The notes under the pieces are model-generated. The model saw only the letters and a program-made list of their open reading frames with translations. It ran no database searches and was not told the DNA's origin. A stretch of 64,000 bases of DNA. It comes from Porticoccus sp. GTDB taxonomy: Bacteria; Pseudomonadota; Gammaproteobacteria; Pseudomonadales; Porticoccaceae. Where the stretch lies: assembly GCA_023261185.1 (NCBI GenBank), contig JALRJN010000077.1, forward strand, positions 1-64,000, written 5' to 3'. The first letter of the stretch is position 1. The number at the start of each line of letters is the position of its first letter. The translations under genes and the position numbers were made by a program. Positions 16,566 to 28,222 of this stretch are shown here, piece after piece.

Positions 16566-16586
16566 TTGTGGGTTAGTTTTTTATGC

Positions 16587-16642
16587 CATTTTTCTCATAG
16601 CTTCAACTCCATCAATGGCACTGAAGCTATCTGAAAAAAATG
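16587..16642. repeat. long imperfect hairpin between convergent genes
   Basis: Nested inverted repeats: CATTTTT (16587-16593) with AAAAATG (to 16642), ATAGCTTCA (16597-16605) with TGAAGCTAT (16622-16630), and an inner CCAT/ATGG. No T-run follows on either strand, so it is not a standard terminator, but it may form the 3' end structure of the converging inositol-phosphate synthase and nadC transcripts. Confidence 0.5.
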
Positions 16643-16725
16643 TAAGGTGGAAGTCATTCCATAAGTTTTAAAGTACGGCGTTGCGCGGCCTGTTGTTGAG
16701 ACAATGCTAACAGACGTAGAAAAAA

Positions 16726-17867
<1,142 letters not shown>

Positions 17868-20093
17868 GTGATAGACACAAAAGTCCCGTCAGAATCGTTC
17901 TACAAACTGCCTCAGCCAGTGCTGGCGTTGCAGGGGCGTGCCCGCACTTATCTCAGCGCCTGTCTGGCCAGTATGTTCGATCAAGTGGATGATACCTTTT
18001 TTGATCTCGCTGATCGTGCCTATAACAATCGTCAGCAAACCATGTATTTCGACGCCATGCGCCAGATACGTATGGAACGGAAAAATATCGAGCATCATTT
18101 CTTTCGTTGCCTGACCCAAGGGTTTCAGCTACTAGGTAACCCTAGGTCAACCGGCTTTGTGGAACCCAAGGATAAAGGGCTGGAGGTCATCGAGAACGAG
18201 CAACTTGAGGAGATTATTGCCCTTGATACCATGGTGTCGAAGTTGGTGGAGCAGTGTAAGTCTGAACTGGAAGCCCTGAATACCCGGATCGACTCGCTGG
18301 TGCCTGCGAAAGTTACCATGAAGAACAATCCTGTCGGTCCCGATGTAATCTGTGAGGCCTTTAACGAGTCTGTTGCTCACCTGGATTTGAAAATCTCCAT
18401 CAAGCTGGTGTTCTTTAAACTGTTCGATCGGTTGGTGCTGGCCGCTTTGCAGGATTTTTTGGTTGACAGTAACCGCCGTCTCAAAGACATGGGGGTTGTT
18501 CCCGACCTCGAAAAACTCAAAAAAGCCAAGCCGCAGCCCCCACCCAAACCGGAGCCAAAACCTGCTGCGTCTCAACAGGAGAATGTGCCTGAGCCCCGGC
18601 AATTCGACCATGGTTCCCACGAGCCTCGCCAGCGGCCTGCTGCTAAGCCATCGGCGGGCCAAAGCAGTGGCAGGGGTTATGGGCAGTTTATTTCTCAGCT
18701 GAAAAATAGATTGCAGTGGGAATCACGGAGTCCCATGGCTAGCGAGGCAGCCGAGGAGGGTGGAACTTCTCGGCATGAACGTGTTGACTTGGAGCAGCTA
18801 AATTCGCTGGTGAGCAATCTACAGCAGGACTGGGCGCAGACGCCACAGGACCCGGAGAGTTCAACCCGCTTGCTTGATATGGTTGAAAAGCATCTGGCAC
18901 AACAGGGACGCAACTTGGGTGGTACTGAGCGAGGGATGATTGACCTGCTCGATCAGCTGTTTGCTCGAGTGAATACCCAGGCCATCGCCTCCAGTGAAAT
19001 TGCCGAAGAGCTACGCAAGCTTGAGTTGCCTGTATTGCAGATTGCGCTTAGGGATAACACATTTTTTGATCGCGAAAAGCATCCGGCCCGGCGTTTGCTG
19101 AATGAAATTGCCGAAGCATCCATCGGTTATGTTGATGACCAATCCACTGCCGATGACCCCGTGGCTAAGGCCATTGCCAGCGTGGTGGATGAGCTGTGTA
19201 ATGAATCCCGTCAGGATAATGTGGCGTTGACCCAGCTATTGCTGAATTTTATCGATTTGGTTGATAAGGAGCGGCGCAGGGTGGCTGTTCTGGAGCAACG
19301 ACTCATGGAAGAAGTGGCCGCTGCGGAAAAAGTAAACCAGGCTCACCAAGCGGTTCTTAAAGTATTGATCAGGAAAATCCAGGGGCAGACATTCCCCCGC
19401 TTTGTTGTGAGCTTTGCCGAAGATGCCTGGTGCAAGGTAATGTTCTTGAATCACCTTCGTTGTGGCGTCGATTCCACCGAGTGGCAGCACAGTGAGCAGT
19501 TGCTGGACAGTTTGCTGGAGCTGGTTCGTCTAGGGGATCGCCATGAGGCTGCGGTGAAGCCGGTGCTAGAGGCTATTCGCAGCAGCCTGGAGTCCATTTC
19601 CTACGATGCCTATGACCTCGGTCGACTGATGGGGGCAATGGAGCAATACTTTTTTGGTGAAGAAATACCTGAGAAGGGGCCGCAGCACGATGAGCTCACC
19701 CGAGGCATTTCCGCCAATCCGTTAGATGATGTATACATTCAGGTGTTGAGAACCGATATTCCCGGCAACCCCGATATATCGGATGATGAAGATGATGAGG
19801 ACATTGAAGAACAGTATTTGCGGCGGGCGGACAGCCTGACCCGCGGTGTCTGGGTTGAATTTGCTGAAGAATCACCGTCACGTCGGCGCTGTAAGGTGGC
19901 TGGTATTATTATGCCGGAAGGCAAATTCGTTTTCGTGAACCGCCAGGGTGCCAAGGTTGGGCAGAAAAACCGTAAACGGGTGGCGCGGGAACTCAAGGAC
20001 GAGAAACTGCGGGCATTGGACAAATCCCAATTGTTTGATAGAGCCCTGGAGGGGGTGGTTAGCGATATGTGCCAGCACCACTCTCTGCACTAA
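17868..20093 (+). CDS. DUF1631 family protein
   Basis: A 741-aa soluble protein of the DUF1631 family, found beside nadC/ampD in related gammaproteobacteria; some databases mislabel it thymidine phosphorylase. It has an N-terminal helical region, a Pro/Lys/Gln-rich linker at about residues 215-285, a long helical middle, and a short acidic stretch (SDDEDDEDIEEQ) before a C-terminal beta domain (GVWVEFAEESPSRRRCKVAGIIMPEGKFVFVN) that resembles a PilZ-like barrel and could bind a ligand. No catalytic motif is visible. The start is GTG 17868, with no strong ribosome site, so a start a few codons away is possible. Function unknown. Confidence 0.82.
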   Translation: MIDTKVPSESFYKLPQPVLALQGRARTYLSACLASMFDQVDDTFFDLADRAYNNRQQTMYFDAMRQIRMERKNIEHHFFRCLTQGFQLLGNPRSTGFVEPKDKGLEVIENEQLEEIIALDTMVSKLVEQCKSELEALNTRIDSLVPAKVTMKNNPVGPDVICEAFNESVAHLDLKISIKLVFFKLFDRLVLAALQDFLVDSNRRLKDMGVVPDLEKLKKAKPQPPPKPEPKPAASQQENVPEPRQFDHGSHEPRQRPAAKPSAGQSSGRGYGQFISQLKNRLQWESRSPMASEAAEEGGTSRHERVDLEQLNSLVSNLQQDWAQTPQDPESSTRLLDMVEKHLAQQGRNLGGTERGMIDLLDQLFARVNTQAIASSEIAEELRKLELPVLQIALRDNTFFDREKHPARRLLNEIAEASIGYVDDQSTADDPVAKAIASVVDELCNESRQDNVALTQLLLNFIDLVDKERRRVAVLEQRLMEEVAAAEKVNQAHQAVLKVLIRKIQGQTFPRFVVSFAEDAWCKVMFLNHLRCGVDSTEWQHSEQLLDSLLELVRLGDRHEAAVKPVLEAIRSSLESISYDAYDLGRLMGAMEQYFFGEEIPEKGPQHDELTRGISANPLDDVYIQVLRTDIPGNPDISDDEDDEDIEEQYLRRADSLTRGVWVEFAEESPSRRRCKVAGIIMPEGKFVFVNRQGAKVGQKNRKRVARELKDEKLRALDKSQLFDRALEGVVSDMCQHHSLH

Positions 20094-20227
20094 TCTATCC
20101 TTTTCTGCTCCTGTAGATAAAATTAGCAGCACTACATGAGCTGACGGTGCGCGTAGACAAGCCTGTAGCCCTTTTTTACTATGATCAGATAAATGAGGGG
20201 TATGGGAGACCGGTTATTACACGCCTT

Positions 20228-20773
20228 TTGATCAATCAGCAGGGTTGGCTGCAAAACGCAATTTGCAAACCCTCCCCCAACTATAATCAACGCCCGGAAG
20301 GGGCGCCTGTGTCGTTACTGGTTATTCACAATATCAGCCTGCCTCCCGGGGAGTTTGGCGGTAAATACATCTGTGATTTCTTTGCCAATTGTCTTAACCC
20401 CGTCGAGCATCCCTATTTTGAAACGATCTCAGACTTGAAGGTGTCTGCGCATCTATTAATCCAGCGCGATGGTGAATTGGTGCAGTTCGTTTCTTTCGAT
20501 GATCGTGCCTGGCACGCCGGAAACTCCTGTTACGAGGGGGCGGAAAACTGCAATGATTTCGCCATTGGTATTGAGTTGGAAGGTGCTGACGATATCCCTT
20601 ACACCGAGGACCAATACCGGGCATTATCAGCAGTGACGCTGGCTTTGATGGAACGTTACCCCTCTATCAACATAGGGCGTATTGTTGGTCACAGCGATAT
20701 TGCCCCGGACCGCAAAACTGATCCCGGGCCAGCTTTTGATTGGCCGTACTACCTGAGCTCTCTGGAGACCTGA
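20228..20773 (+). CDS. ampD: 1,6-anhydro-N-acetylmuramyl-L-alanine amidase AmpD
   Basis: AmpD is the cytosolic zinc amidase that cleaves the peptide from anhydromuropeptides during cell-wall recycling and thereby keeps AmpR-dependent beta-lactamase low. Signatures: LLVIHNISLPPGEFGG (zinc His), DRAWHAGNSCYEG, NDFAIGIELEG, and VGHSDIAPDRKTDPGPAFDW (second zinc His and catalytic region). The open frame extends to GTG 20147, but the extra 27 residues are unlike AmpD. TTG 20228 gives 181 residues, close to the E. coli enzyme (183). The start is uncertain; the function is not. ampE follows two bases after the stop. Confidence 0.93.
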   Translation: MINQQGWLQNAICKPSPNYNQRPEGAPVSLLVIHNISLPPGEFGGKYICDFFANCLNPVEHPYFETISDLKVSAHLLIQRDGELVQFVSFDDRAWHAGNSCYEGAENCNDFAIGIELEGADDIPYTEDQYRALSAVTLALMERYPSINIGRIVGHSDIAPDRKTDPGPAFDWPYYLSSLET

Positions 20774-20774
20774 T

Positions 20775-21611
20775 ATGGAGTTTATTGTTATCGTGATTGG
20801 CCTGCTTCTGATCCGGCAGATGGGTTCTCTGGGCGCATTGCAGAGTGATCAATGGTTTCTTGGGTTGCTGGTAAAGCTGCGCAAGGGGTGCGGCTCCATG
20901 GAGTGGTTGACGGCGTGCGTCGCTATTGCCCTGCCCGTACTGATACTGGCTGCGTTACTTTTGTTTCTGACGGATCGTTGGTTGGGCCTTCCCGTTTTTC
21001 TGATTAGCTTGCTGGTTTTTCTCTACTCACTGGGTCGGGGAGACCTGGAAAAGGATGTGGAAAACTACCAGGAGGACCTGGATCGTGGCGATGAACAGGC
21101 AGCCTATAACGATATCGCTGAGTTGAAAGTTGGTCAGCAGCAGGGCGAGGTGGAAAATGCTTCCCAGTCACATGCGGAGGCGGTCAGGACCATTGCTTAC
21201 CGCTATTTCGAACGTTATTTCGCAGTGATGTTCTGGTTTATTCTCGCTGGCGCGCCGGGGGCGTTGTTGTACAGGTTGTCTGTGATCTATTACCAGCAAC
21301 GATTACAGGATAGTTCCGAGACAGATTTTCAAAACCGATGGTTGTGGTTGCTGGAATGGTTGCCGGTGAGGTTGGTGGGTATTTCATTGGCTGTGGTAGG
21401 GAACTTCCCCGCATGTTTGGCGAGGTTGAGCGAGTCGATTGTTTCCTCGGCAAGCAGTGTGGAGGTATTGGGTAACTTCACACTAGCGGCTTCTTTAACG
21501 GGAGGTGATCAGAAGGACAGTTTTGTTGGCAAAGCAGGTATTGAAGCACTGTTTACTCGCACCCTGATTTTTGCGGTGTTTATGGTAGCTGTACTAGTGG
21601 TACTGCTATAG
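20775..21611 (+). CDS. ampE: AmpE-like inner-membrane regulatory protein
   Basis: A 278-aa membrane protein with hydrophobic segments at about residues 2-18, 48-85, 150-175, 195-215 and at the extreme C terminus (FAVFMVAVLVVLL). The central cytosolic stretch and the AYRYFERYFAVMFWFILAGAPGALLYRL region match the AmpE/CobD-related family. AmpE is coupled to ampD in many gammaproteobacteria; its role in beta-lactamase signalling is poorly defined. The one-base gap after ampD indicates one transcript. Confidence 0.88.
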   Translation: MEFIVIVIGLLLIRQMGSLGALQSDQWFLGLLVKLRKGCGSMEWLTACVAIALPVLILAALLLFLTDRWLGLPVFLISLLVFLYSLGRGDLEKDVENYQEDLDRGDEQAAYNDIAELKVGQQQGEVENASQSHAEAVRTIAYRYFERYFAVMFWFILAGAPGALLYRLSVIYYQQRLQDSSETDFQNRWLWLLEWLPVRLVGISLAVVGNFPACLARLSESIVSSASSVEVLGNFTLAASLTGGDQKDSFVGKAGIEALFTRTLIFAVFMVAVLVVLL

Positions 21612-21641
21612 CGGGTAGAGTAAATACGCAGGGTTATGGGC

Positions 21642-22661
21642 TTAATCCCGCCAACGGAATAGCCATCCCGCCAGTGTCAGGCAGGTGACTGTCATCAGGA
21701 CAAGTATCAATAACTGGGGGGAGGCCTGCAGAATCCCATCTCCCTCCAGCATCACTCCCCGCGCGGCTTTCACCAGGTGGGTCAGAGGCAATAGTTGGGA
21801 GAGGTCCTGTAGCCACTCGGGAGCATCATCCAGCGAAAACCACAACTCCGATAACAACAGCATCGGGAAGCTGATGAGGTTCAGCAGACCGTTGGCCAGT
21901 TCTTCACTGGCTGTGCGCGAGGCCATCAGTAGGGAGATGCTGATGATGGAGAGGTTGCCCACAACGGCAATCAGCAACAGCAGCAGGTAGCTGCCAACCA
22001 TTCTGAAACCGATAAATAAATTGCAAATGGTAAATACGATGATGGTGACAGCGAGCATGATGCCCAGACGGGATAGCGCCTGTGAGAAAAGAAACTCCCA
22101 GGCCTTCAGAGGAGTTGCCTGAAGCCGTTTCAGAACCCCATTTTTTCTATAGCGAACAATGACATAACCGATACCCCACAGCCCGCTGAACATCATGTTC
22201 ATGGCCAGCACTCCGGGTATCACCCAGTCGATATAGCGGATCTTTTCGCCGAATACCTCCTGACCTTGCCAGATGCTGCTATCTGCCTGTCCGTCGTTGC
22301 GAAGCAGTGCTTCCAGAATGCGCCCCTTGGCTGATTCCGGGTTGATCCAGTAGCGTTGGGGTGAGGACGTGGTGATAAGAATATCCAGCTGGTGAAACTG
22401 GATGCGTCGCAAGGCTGTGTCGAGATCCTGATATTCCACCCAGTCAATGGCCGGTTCCTTAGCAAATGGCAGGGTATCCCGGTTGATATTGGGCGTGTCC
22501 AGCAACAGGCCCGCCCTGAAGAGGTGGTCGTTGCTGGTGGAAAAAGCAATGGCCAGCACAATGACAATCATTGGTGTGGCAACAAAGGACCAGAATAAAG
22601 AACCCTTGTCTCGATAATACTCGCGGTTGCGGGCTGCCCACAGAGCCAGAATACGGCGCAT
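21642..22661 (-). CDS. ABC-2 type transporter permease
   Basis: A 339-aa ABC-2 permease with an N-terminal transmembrane helix (LFWSFVATPMIVIVLAIAFS), an extracytoplasmic domain of about 140 residues, and five C-terminal helices including IDWVIPGVLAMNMMFSGLWGIGYVIVRYRKNGVLKRL, the typical ABC-2 signature. It begins 4 bp after the ATPase gene stop and forms an exporter with it. The N-terminal extracytoplasmic domain resembles YhiH/YbhR-type drug or lipid exporters. The substrate cannot be deduced. Confidence 0.88.
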   Translation of the reverse strand: MRRILALWAARNREYYRDKGSLFWSFVATPMIVIVLAIAFSTSNDHLFRAGLLLDTPNINRDTLPFAKEPAIDWVEYQDLDTALRRIQFHQLDILITTSSPQRYWINPESAKGRILEALLRNDGQADSSIWQGQEVFGEKIRYIDWVIPGVLAMNMMFSGLWGIGYVIVRYRKNGVLKRLQATPLKAWEFLFSQALSRLGIMLAVTIIVFTICNLFIGFRMVGSYLLLLLIAVVGNLSIISISLLMASRTASEELANGLLNLISFPMLLLSELWFSLDDAPEWLQDLSQLLPLTHLVKAARGVMLEGDGILQASPQLLILVLMTVTCLTLAGWLFRWRD

Positions 22662-22665
22662 TGTC

Positions 22666-23550
22666 TTAATTCCTCAGGGAGTGCCCGGTAAGTTTCAGGA
22701 ACAAGTCATCCAGAGACGGGTTCCGGACACGTAGGGATTGCAGGTTGATGTCCATGGTCACCAGCTTGGCAAGAGTCTGCTCTACAGAATTAGTGGCGAT
22801 GGCTATACAGTCCTCCCGGCGTTCAATGGCAAAAGGCAGGTTGTTGGGGTCGCAGCTAAAATCCTCGTAATCAATACAGATGTAGGTGAAATCAAAATGT
22901 TGTCGCAACAGCCCTTGCGGTGTGCCTTCAGCAATAATTTTCCCTTTATCCATGATCACCATGTGGTCGCATAACAGTTCGGCTTCTTCCATGTAGTGGG
23001 TGGTGAGCAGTACGGTTTTACCACGTGCCTTAATGTTACTGATCAGGGACCAGAAGTGTCTGCGGGATTGGGGGTCGAGGCCCGTGGTTGGTTCATCCAG
23101 AAACAGAATTTCGGGATCATTGATTAACGCCACCGCCAGTAGCAGGCGCTGGCGTTGACCGCCGGACAAACGAGTGGCGTAGGTATCAAGAAATTCCTCC
23201 AGCTGGCACAACTCTACCAACTCCTCTAGTGGCAGGGCGCGGGGGTAAAAGTTGCTGAACAGCCTGATTACCTCACGTGTCGTCAGGTAATCCATTAATG
23301 CGGTGGACTGGAACTGGATACCGGTTTGTTCCAGAAAGCGTCGGTCACGAATCTGTCCCTGATAAAAAATCTCACCGGAAGATGGCGTGGTGATACCCTC
23401 AATCATTTCGATCGTCGTGGTTTTCCCTGCGCCATTGGGGCCCAGCAGCCCAAAACAGGCTCCGCGGGGGATAGCAAAAGATACGTCATCCACGGCCTTG
23501 AGATGACGGAAATTTTTGCTGAGGTTGCGAATTTCAAGAATGGCACTCAT
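22666..23550 (-). CDS. ABC transporter ATP-binding protein
   Basis: A 294-aa ABC ATPase. Walker A GPNGAGKTTTIEMI, signature LSGGQRQRLLLAVAL, Walker B EILFLDEPTTGLD and the switch His in VLLTTHYMEEAE are all intact. The C-terminal 70 residues form the accessory domain usual in ABC-2 exporters of the CcmA/DrrA type. It is co-transcribed with the permease downstream; together they form an exporter of unknown cargo. Its start lies 66 bp from the divergent ampG-like gene, so the two share a short promoter region. Confidence 0.93.
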   Translation of the reverse strand: MSAILEIRNLSKNFRHLKAVDDVSFAIPRGACFGLLGPNGAGKTTTIEMIEGITTPSSGEIFYQGQIRDRRFLEQTGIQFQSTALMDYLTTREVIRLFSNFYPRALPLEELVELCQLEEFLDTYATRLSGGQRQRLLLAVALINDPEILFLDEPTTGLDPQSRRHFWSLISNIKARGKTVLLTTHYMEEAELLCDHMVIMDKGKIIAEGTPQGLLRQHFDFTYICIDYEDFSCDPNNLPFAIERREDCIAIATNSVEQTLAKLVTMDINLQSLRVRNPSLDDLFLKLTGHSLRN

Positions 23551-23616
23551 GGGCGGAGAGTGTATAGCATCTGTGCAATTATCTGTTAGGGTATGCGCCT
23601 GTCAGGAGCAGGCTAT

Positions 23617-25002
23617 ATGGCGTCAAAACAAGGTGTAGAGCAGGGGGTGGTCAGCTGGAGCGAGGCCGTTCGTGTCTATACCCGGCCGCAGGTGATCACC
23701 ATGCTTTTCCTGGGTTTTGCCGCCGGATTGCCTCTGTTGTTGGTGTTTTCAACTCTCACAGCATGGTTGCGGGATGTCGATATAAGTCGCAGCACCATAG
23801 GGTTTTTTGGCTGGATCGGTATTACCTATTCCATCAAGGTGGTCTGGGCACCGGTGGTGGACCGGCTGAAGTTGCCCCTGTTAACCCGTAGTCTGGGCCA
23901 GCGCCGTAGTTGGATGTTGGTTGGTCAATTTGGCGTCATGGCCGGACTGGTCGCCATGGTGTTGTCTGATCCTCAGGTGTCTCTGGTGAGCATAGCGCTC
24001 AGTGCGTTACTGGTGGCGTTCTCTTCCTCCACCCAGGACATCGCTATCGATGCTTTTCGCATAGAGTCTGCGGTGGATGAGTACCAGGGCGCCATGTCTG
24101 CCAGTTATATCTTTGGCTACCGGTTGGCTATGCTGGTTGCCGGGGCGGGTGCGCTCTATATTGCCGATTGGTCGAGTTGGGATATTTCCTATCTGGTGAT
24201 GGCACTGCTGATGCTGGTGGGTGTGGTTACAGTACTGCTGGTGTCGGAACCGGAGCGCCATGTGCCAGACACTACCGAGGCCATGGAGCTGTCGCTGAAG
24301 CATCAGTTGCATGCCGATCAGCCCGGTCGCTGGAGGCGGTTTGAGGCGTGGTTTGTGGGCGCGGTGGTCGCTCCGTTTGTGGAGTTTTTTCGCCGCAATG
24401 GATCATGGGCGCTGTTGATCCTGGCCTTCATCGGTCTCTATCGCCTCAGTGATATCACCATGGGGATTATGGCCAACCCTTTTTATCTGGATTTGGGCTT
24501 TACCAAGAAGGAAATTGCCGATATTGGTAAAGTCTTTGGGTTCTTCATGACTCTGGCGGGTTCTTTCCTCGGGGGATTGTTCGTGGTGCGCTACGGCATC
24601 TTTCGCCCCTTGCTGGCTGGTGCCATTATGGTGGCGCTGACAAACCTGCTGTTTGTGCAGTTGGCCATGGTAGGTTCCGACCTGGTGTGGCTGGCAGTGG
24701 CGATCAGTGGCGATAATCTGAGCGGCGGATTTGCCAATGCGGCGTTTGTGGCCTACCTGTCGAGCATGACCAACAGGGCCTATACCGCTACGCAATATGC
24801 GTTGTTTAGTTCTCTGATGACGTTGCCAGGCAAGTTTTTAAGTGGTTTCTCGGGGGTTATCGTTGATGCCAGTAACTATGAGGTTTTCTTCTCTTACGCT
24901 GCTGTCATGGGAACACCGGCAATCCTGTTATCCTGGCTGTTGTGGCGACATTCTCTTGCTCAGTCCCGCCAGCCAAACAGTCTCAAGTCCACCTTGCCCT
25001 GA
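23617..25002 (+). CDS. ampG: AmpG-like MFS transporter (muropeptide permease)
   Basis: A 461-aa twelve-helix MFS protein of the AmpG family, which imports anhydromuropeptides for recycling. Family marks: FLGFAAGLPLLLVFSTLTAWLRD near the start, WAPVVDRLKLPLLTRSLGQRRSW, SSTQDIAIDAFRIE, and YRLSDITMGIMANPFYLDLGFTKKEIA. ATG 23617 is chosen because AGGAG lies upstream with good spacing; an earlier in-frame ATG at 23593 has no such site. The nearby ampD-ampE supports a shared recycling role. The 3' end overlaps the convergent atl gene by 43 bp. Confidence 0.88.
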   Translation: MASKQGVEQGVVSWSEAVRVYTRPQVITMLFLGFAAGLPLLLVFSTLTAWLRDVDISRSTIGFFGWIGITYSIKVVWAPVVDRLKLPLLTRSLGQRRSWMLVGQFGVMAGLVAMVLSDPQVSLVSIALSALLVAFSSSTQDIAIDAFRIESAVDEYQGAMSASYIFGYRLAMLVAGAGALYIADWSSWDISYLVMALLMLVGVVTVLLVSEPERHVPDTTEAMELSLKHQLHADQPGRWRRFEAWFVGAVVAPFVEFFRRNGSWALLILAFIGLYRLSDITMGIMANPFYLDLGFTKKEIADIGKVFGFFMTLAGSFLGGLFVVRYGIFRPLLAGAIMVALTNLLFVQLAMVGSDLVWLAVAISGDNLSGGFANAAFVAYLSSMTNRAYTATQYALFSSLMTLPGKFLSGFSGVIVDASNYEVFFSYAAVMGTPAILLSWLLWRHSLAQSRQPNSLKSTLP

Positions 25003-25268
25003 GAGACTTTGATGCCTTCCAACTCCAGTAACTGTTTTTGACGGTGGTAGGCGCTGCTGTCTGGGGCAAAGGCGATCTGACCATTAGCCTTTAGTACGCG
25101 ATGCCAAGGTAGCGTGGTTTCCGGGGGTAAACGGCTGAGAATGCGCCCAATAAGGCGGGCACCTTTCGGCAGTCTGGCAAAGTTGGCCACTTGCCCGTAA
25201 CTGGCAACCTGACCTTTGGGGATGGCGCTGAGAATACTGTAAATCAGAACTTCAACTTCGCTTTTCAT
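24960..25268 (-). CDS. alkyltransferase-like protein (ATL), DNA-lesion binding
   Basis: A protein of about 102 aa of the MGMT family (IPKGQVASYGQVANFARLPKGARLIGRIL). The active-site PCHR of O6-alkylguanine transferases is replaced by PWHR, the hallmark of ATL proteins. These flip and bind O6-alkylguanine without repairing it and flag the lesion for nucleotide excision repair. ATG 25268 matches family N termini; an upstream ATG at 25301 would add 11 residues. The last 43 bp overlap the 3' end of ampG on the other strand. Confidence 0.88.
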   Translation of the reverse strand: MKSEVEVLIYSILSAIPKGQVASYGQVANFARLPKGARLIGRILSRLPPETTLPWHRVLKANGQIAFAPDSSAYHRQKQLLELEGIKVSQGKVDLRLFGWRD

Positions 25269-25387
25269 TTGCTGATTTGTCCTGTTTAGGACATTCATCA
25301 TAGTGAGGTTTTGGAACTTCCGTCCAGTTTTGTATTGAATTGAACGCAGATGGCCCCATATTCAAAAAATACCTACAGGAGTTCAGT

Positions 25388-25858
25388 TTGAGACATCTGC
25401 TATTACTGTTCATTGCCATGCCCATTGTCGAGATGTGGCTTTTGATTACCGTGGGCCGTGAAATCGGTGCGCTACCCACCATCGGGCTGGTGTTATTGAC
25501 GGCGGTAGTTGGGTTGTCATTACTTCGCCAACAGGGTTTTGCGACCCTGTTCAGGGCGCGAAGCAAACTTGATGCGGGCGAGCTGCCGGCGATGGAGATG
25601 GCAGAAGGGCTGATACTGGCGGTCTGTGGTGCTTTGCTTTTAACCCCGGGTTTTGTGACAGACGTGATAGGCTTCGCGGGCCTTTTTCCGCCCTTAAGGC
25701 GACGCTGTGTATTGGGGATGGTTGCAAAGATGGAGGTCGTTAGCTATAGCAATCAACAGACCTATCGCTCCGGGGGGTCGCATCCTTCAGACGCAGATGG
25801 AGAGGTGGTTGACGGTGAGTTCTGGCAGGAAAACGATGACCGGCAGCTTCCAAAATAA
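25388..25858 (+). CDS. fxsA: FxsA family membrane protein
   Basis: About 156 aa from TTG 25388, which has AGGAG seven bases upstream and gives the usual FxsA start (LRHLLLLFIAMPIVEMWLLITVG). Transmembrane segments are at about residues 3-22, 26-45 and 70-95. The region GLVLLTAVVGLSLLRQQG and LLLTPGFVTDVIGFAGLFPPLR are family signatures. In E. coli FxsA suppresses F exclusion of phage T7 and is located near groE; the same neighbourhood exists here, 139 bp before groES. The C-terminal tail is hydrophilic and variable. Confidence 0.9.
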   Translation: MRHLLLLFIAMPIVEMWLLITVGREIGALPTIGLVLLTAVVGLSLLRQQGFATLFRARSKLDAGELPAMEMAEGLILAVCGALLLTPGFVTDVIGFAGLFPPLRRRCVLGMVAKMEVVSYSNQQTYRSGGSHPSDADGEVVDGEFWQENDDRQLPK

Positions 25859-25894
25859 CAGATTGTTCTGTAAAGAAACTTTTTTTTTGTTTGG

Positions 25895-25927
25895 CCCCTT
25901 GAAATAATTTGGAAAGCCTCCACATTA
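25895..25927 (+). promoter_or_regulatory. heat-shock (sigma-32-type) promoter of groES-groEL
   Basis: CCCCTTGAAA (25895-25904) matches the sigma-32 -35 element, and CTCCACATTA (25918-25927), 13 bp further, resembles its CCCCATnT -10 element. It lies about 70 bp before the groES ATG. The -10 match is imperfect. Confidence 0.65.
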
Positions 25928-25997
25928 GCCTCAGCTCGGTAACATCCGAACTCTGATGAATTGAACAGGTTAGACCATAATAGTTGGAGAATAGACA

Positions 25998-26291
25998 ATG
26001 AAAATTCGTCCCTTACACGATCGTGTTGTGGTTCGTCGCAAGGAAGAAGAAGAAAAAACAGCCGGTGGTATTTTGTTGCCGGGCTCCGCCAAAGAAAAAC
26101 CGAACCAGGGAGAAGTGATTGCCGTTGGCATCGGTCGCGTGCTGGATAATGGTGAAGTGCGCCCTGTGGATGTGAAAGTTGGAGATACGGTCGTATTCGG
26201 CAAGTACGCCGGAAGTGACACCATTGAGCTGGACGGCCAGGAACTGGTCATTCTCAGTGAAAGCGATATCAAGGCTGTCATTGACGGCTGA
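25998..26291 (+). CDS. groES: co-chaperonin GroES
   Basis: GroES (97 aa) forms the heptameric lid of the GroEL chaperonin. The sequence is complete: [14 protein letters not shown], the mobile loop [21 protein letters not shown], and [15 protein letters not shown] at the end. It precedes groEL by 53 bp, has a heat-shock-type promoter upstream, and shares a terminator with groEL. Confidence 0.98.
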   Translation: MKIRPLHDRVVVRRKEEEEKTAGGILLPGSAKEKPNQGEVIAVGIGRVLDNGEVRPVDVKVGDTVVFGKYAGSDTIELDGQELVILSESDIKAVIDG

Positions 26292-26341
26292 GAACACAAA
26301 GCAGATTTAATCTCGTCAAACGAATTGTTTAAGGAAGGTAA

Positions 26342-27985
<1,644 letters not shown>

Positions 27986-28007
27986 TCGTCCCCATCCATC
28001 AAGGACA

Positions 28008-28033
28008 AAAAGCCCCGCTGGTCGGGGCTTTTT
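28008..28033 (+). terminator. groESL rho-independent terminator
   Basis: Perfect 10-bp stem AAAAGCCCCG / CGGGGCTTTT with loop CTGGT and continuing T residues, 23 bp after the groEL stop. Confidence 0.92.
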
Positions 28034-28222
28034 ATTTTCGGGCACTTTATGACAAAATTGCCGTCACGTGAAGCCGTCCTATAACCTCTTGTTTTATAGG
28101 GTTTCTGGGCGGTTTGATCGAGGGGAAATCGCCAGTGCTCAACTCTGGCGGGTATAACAATTAGTTGATTACAAACAAAACCCGGCCCAATAAACTAGCA
28201 TCTCGCTGCTAAGGAGAAAGAC

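Noticed and set aside
16566..16725. tRNA-Thr at the right border of the pilin island, as in Pseudomonas
   Set aside because: Read on both strands, no cloverleaf or TTCGA arm was found; only the nested hairpin is there.
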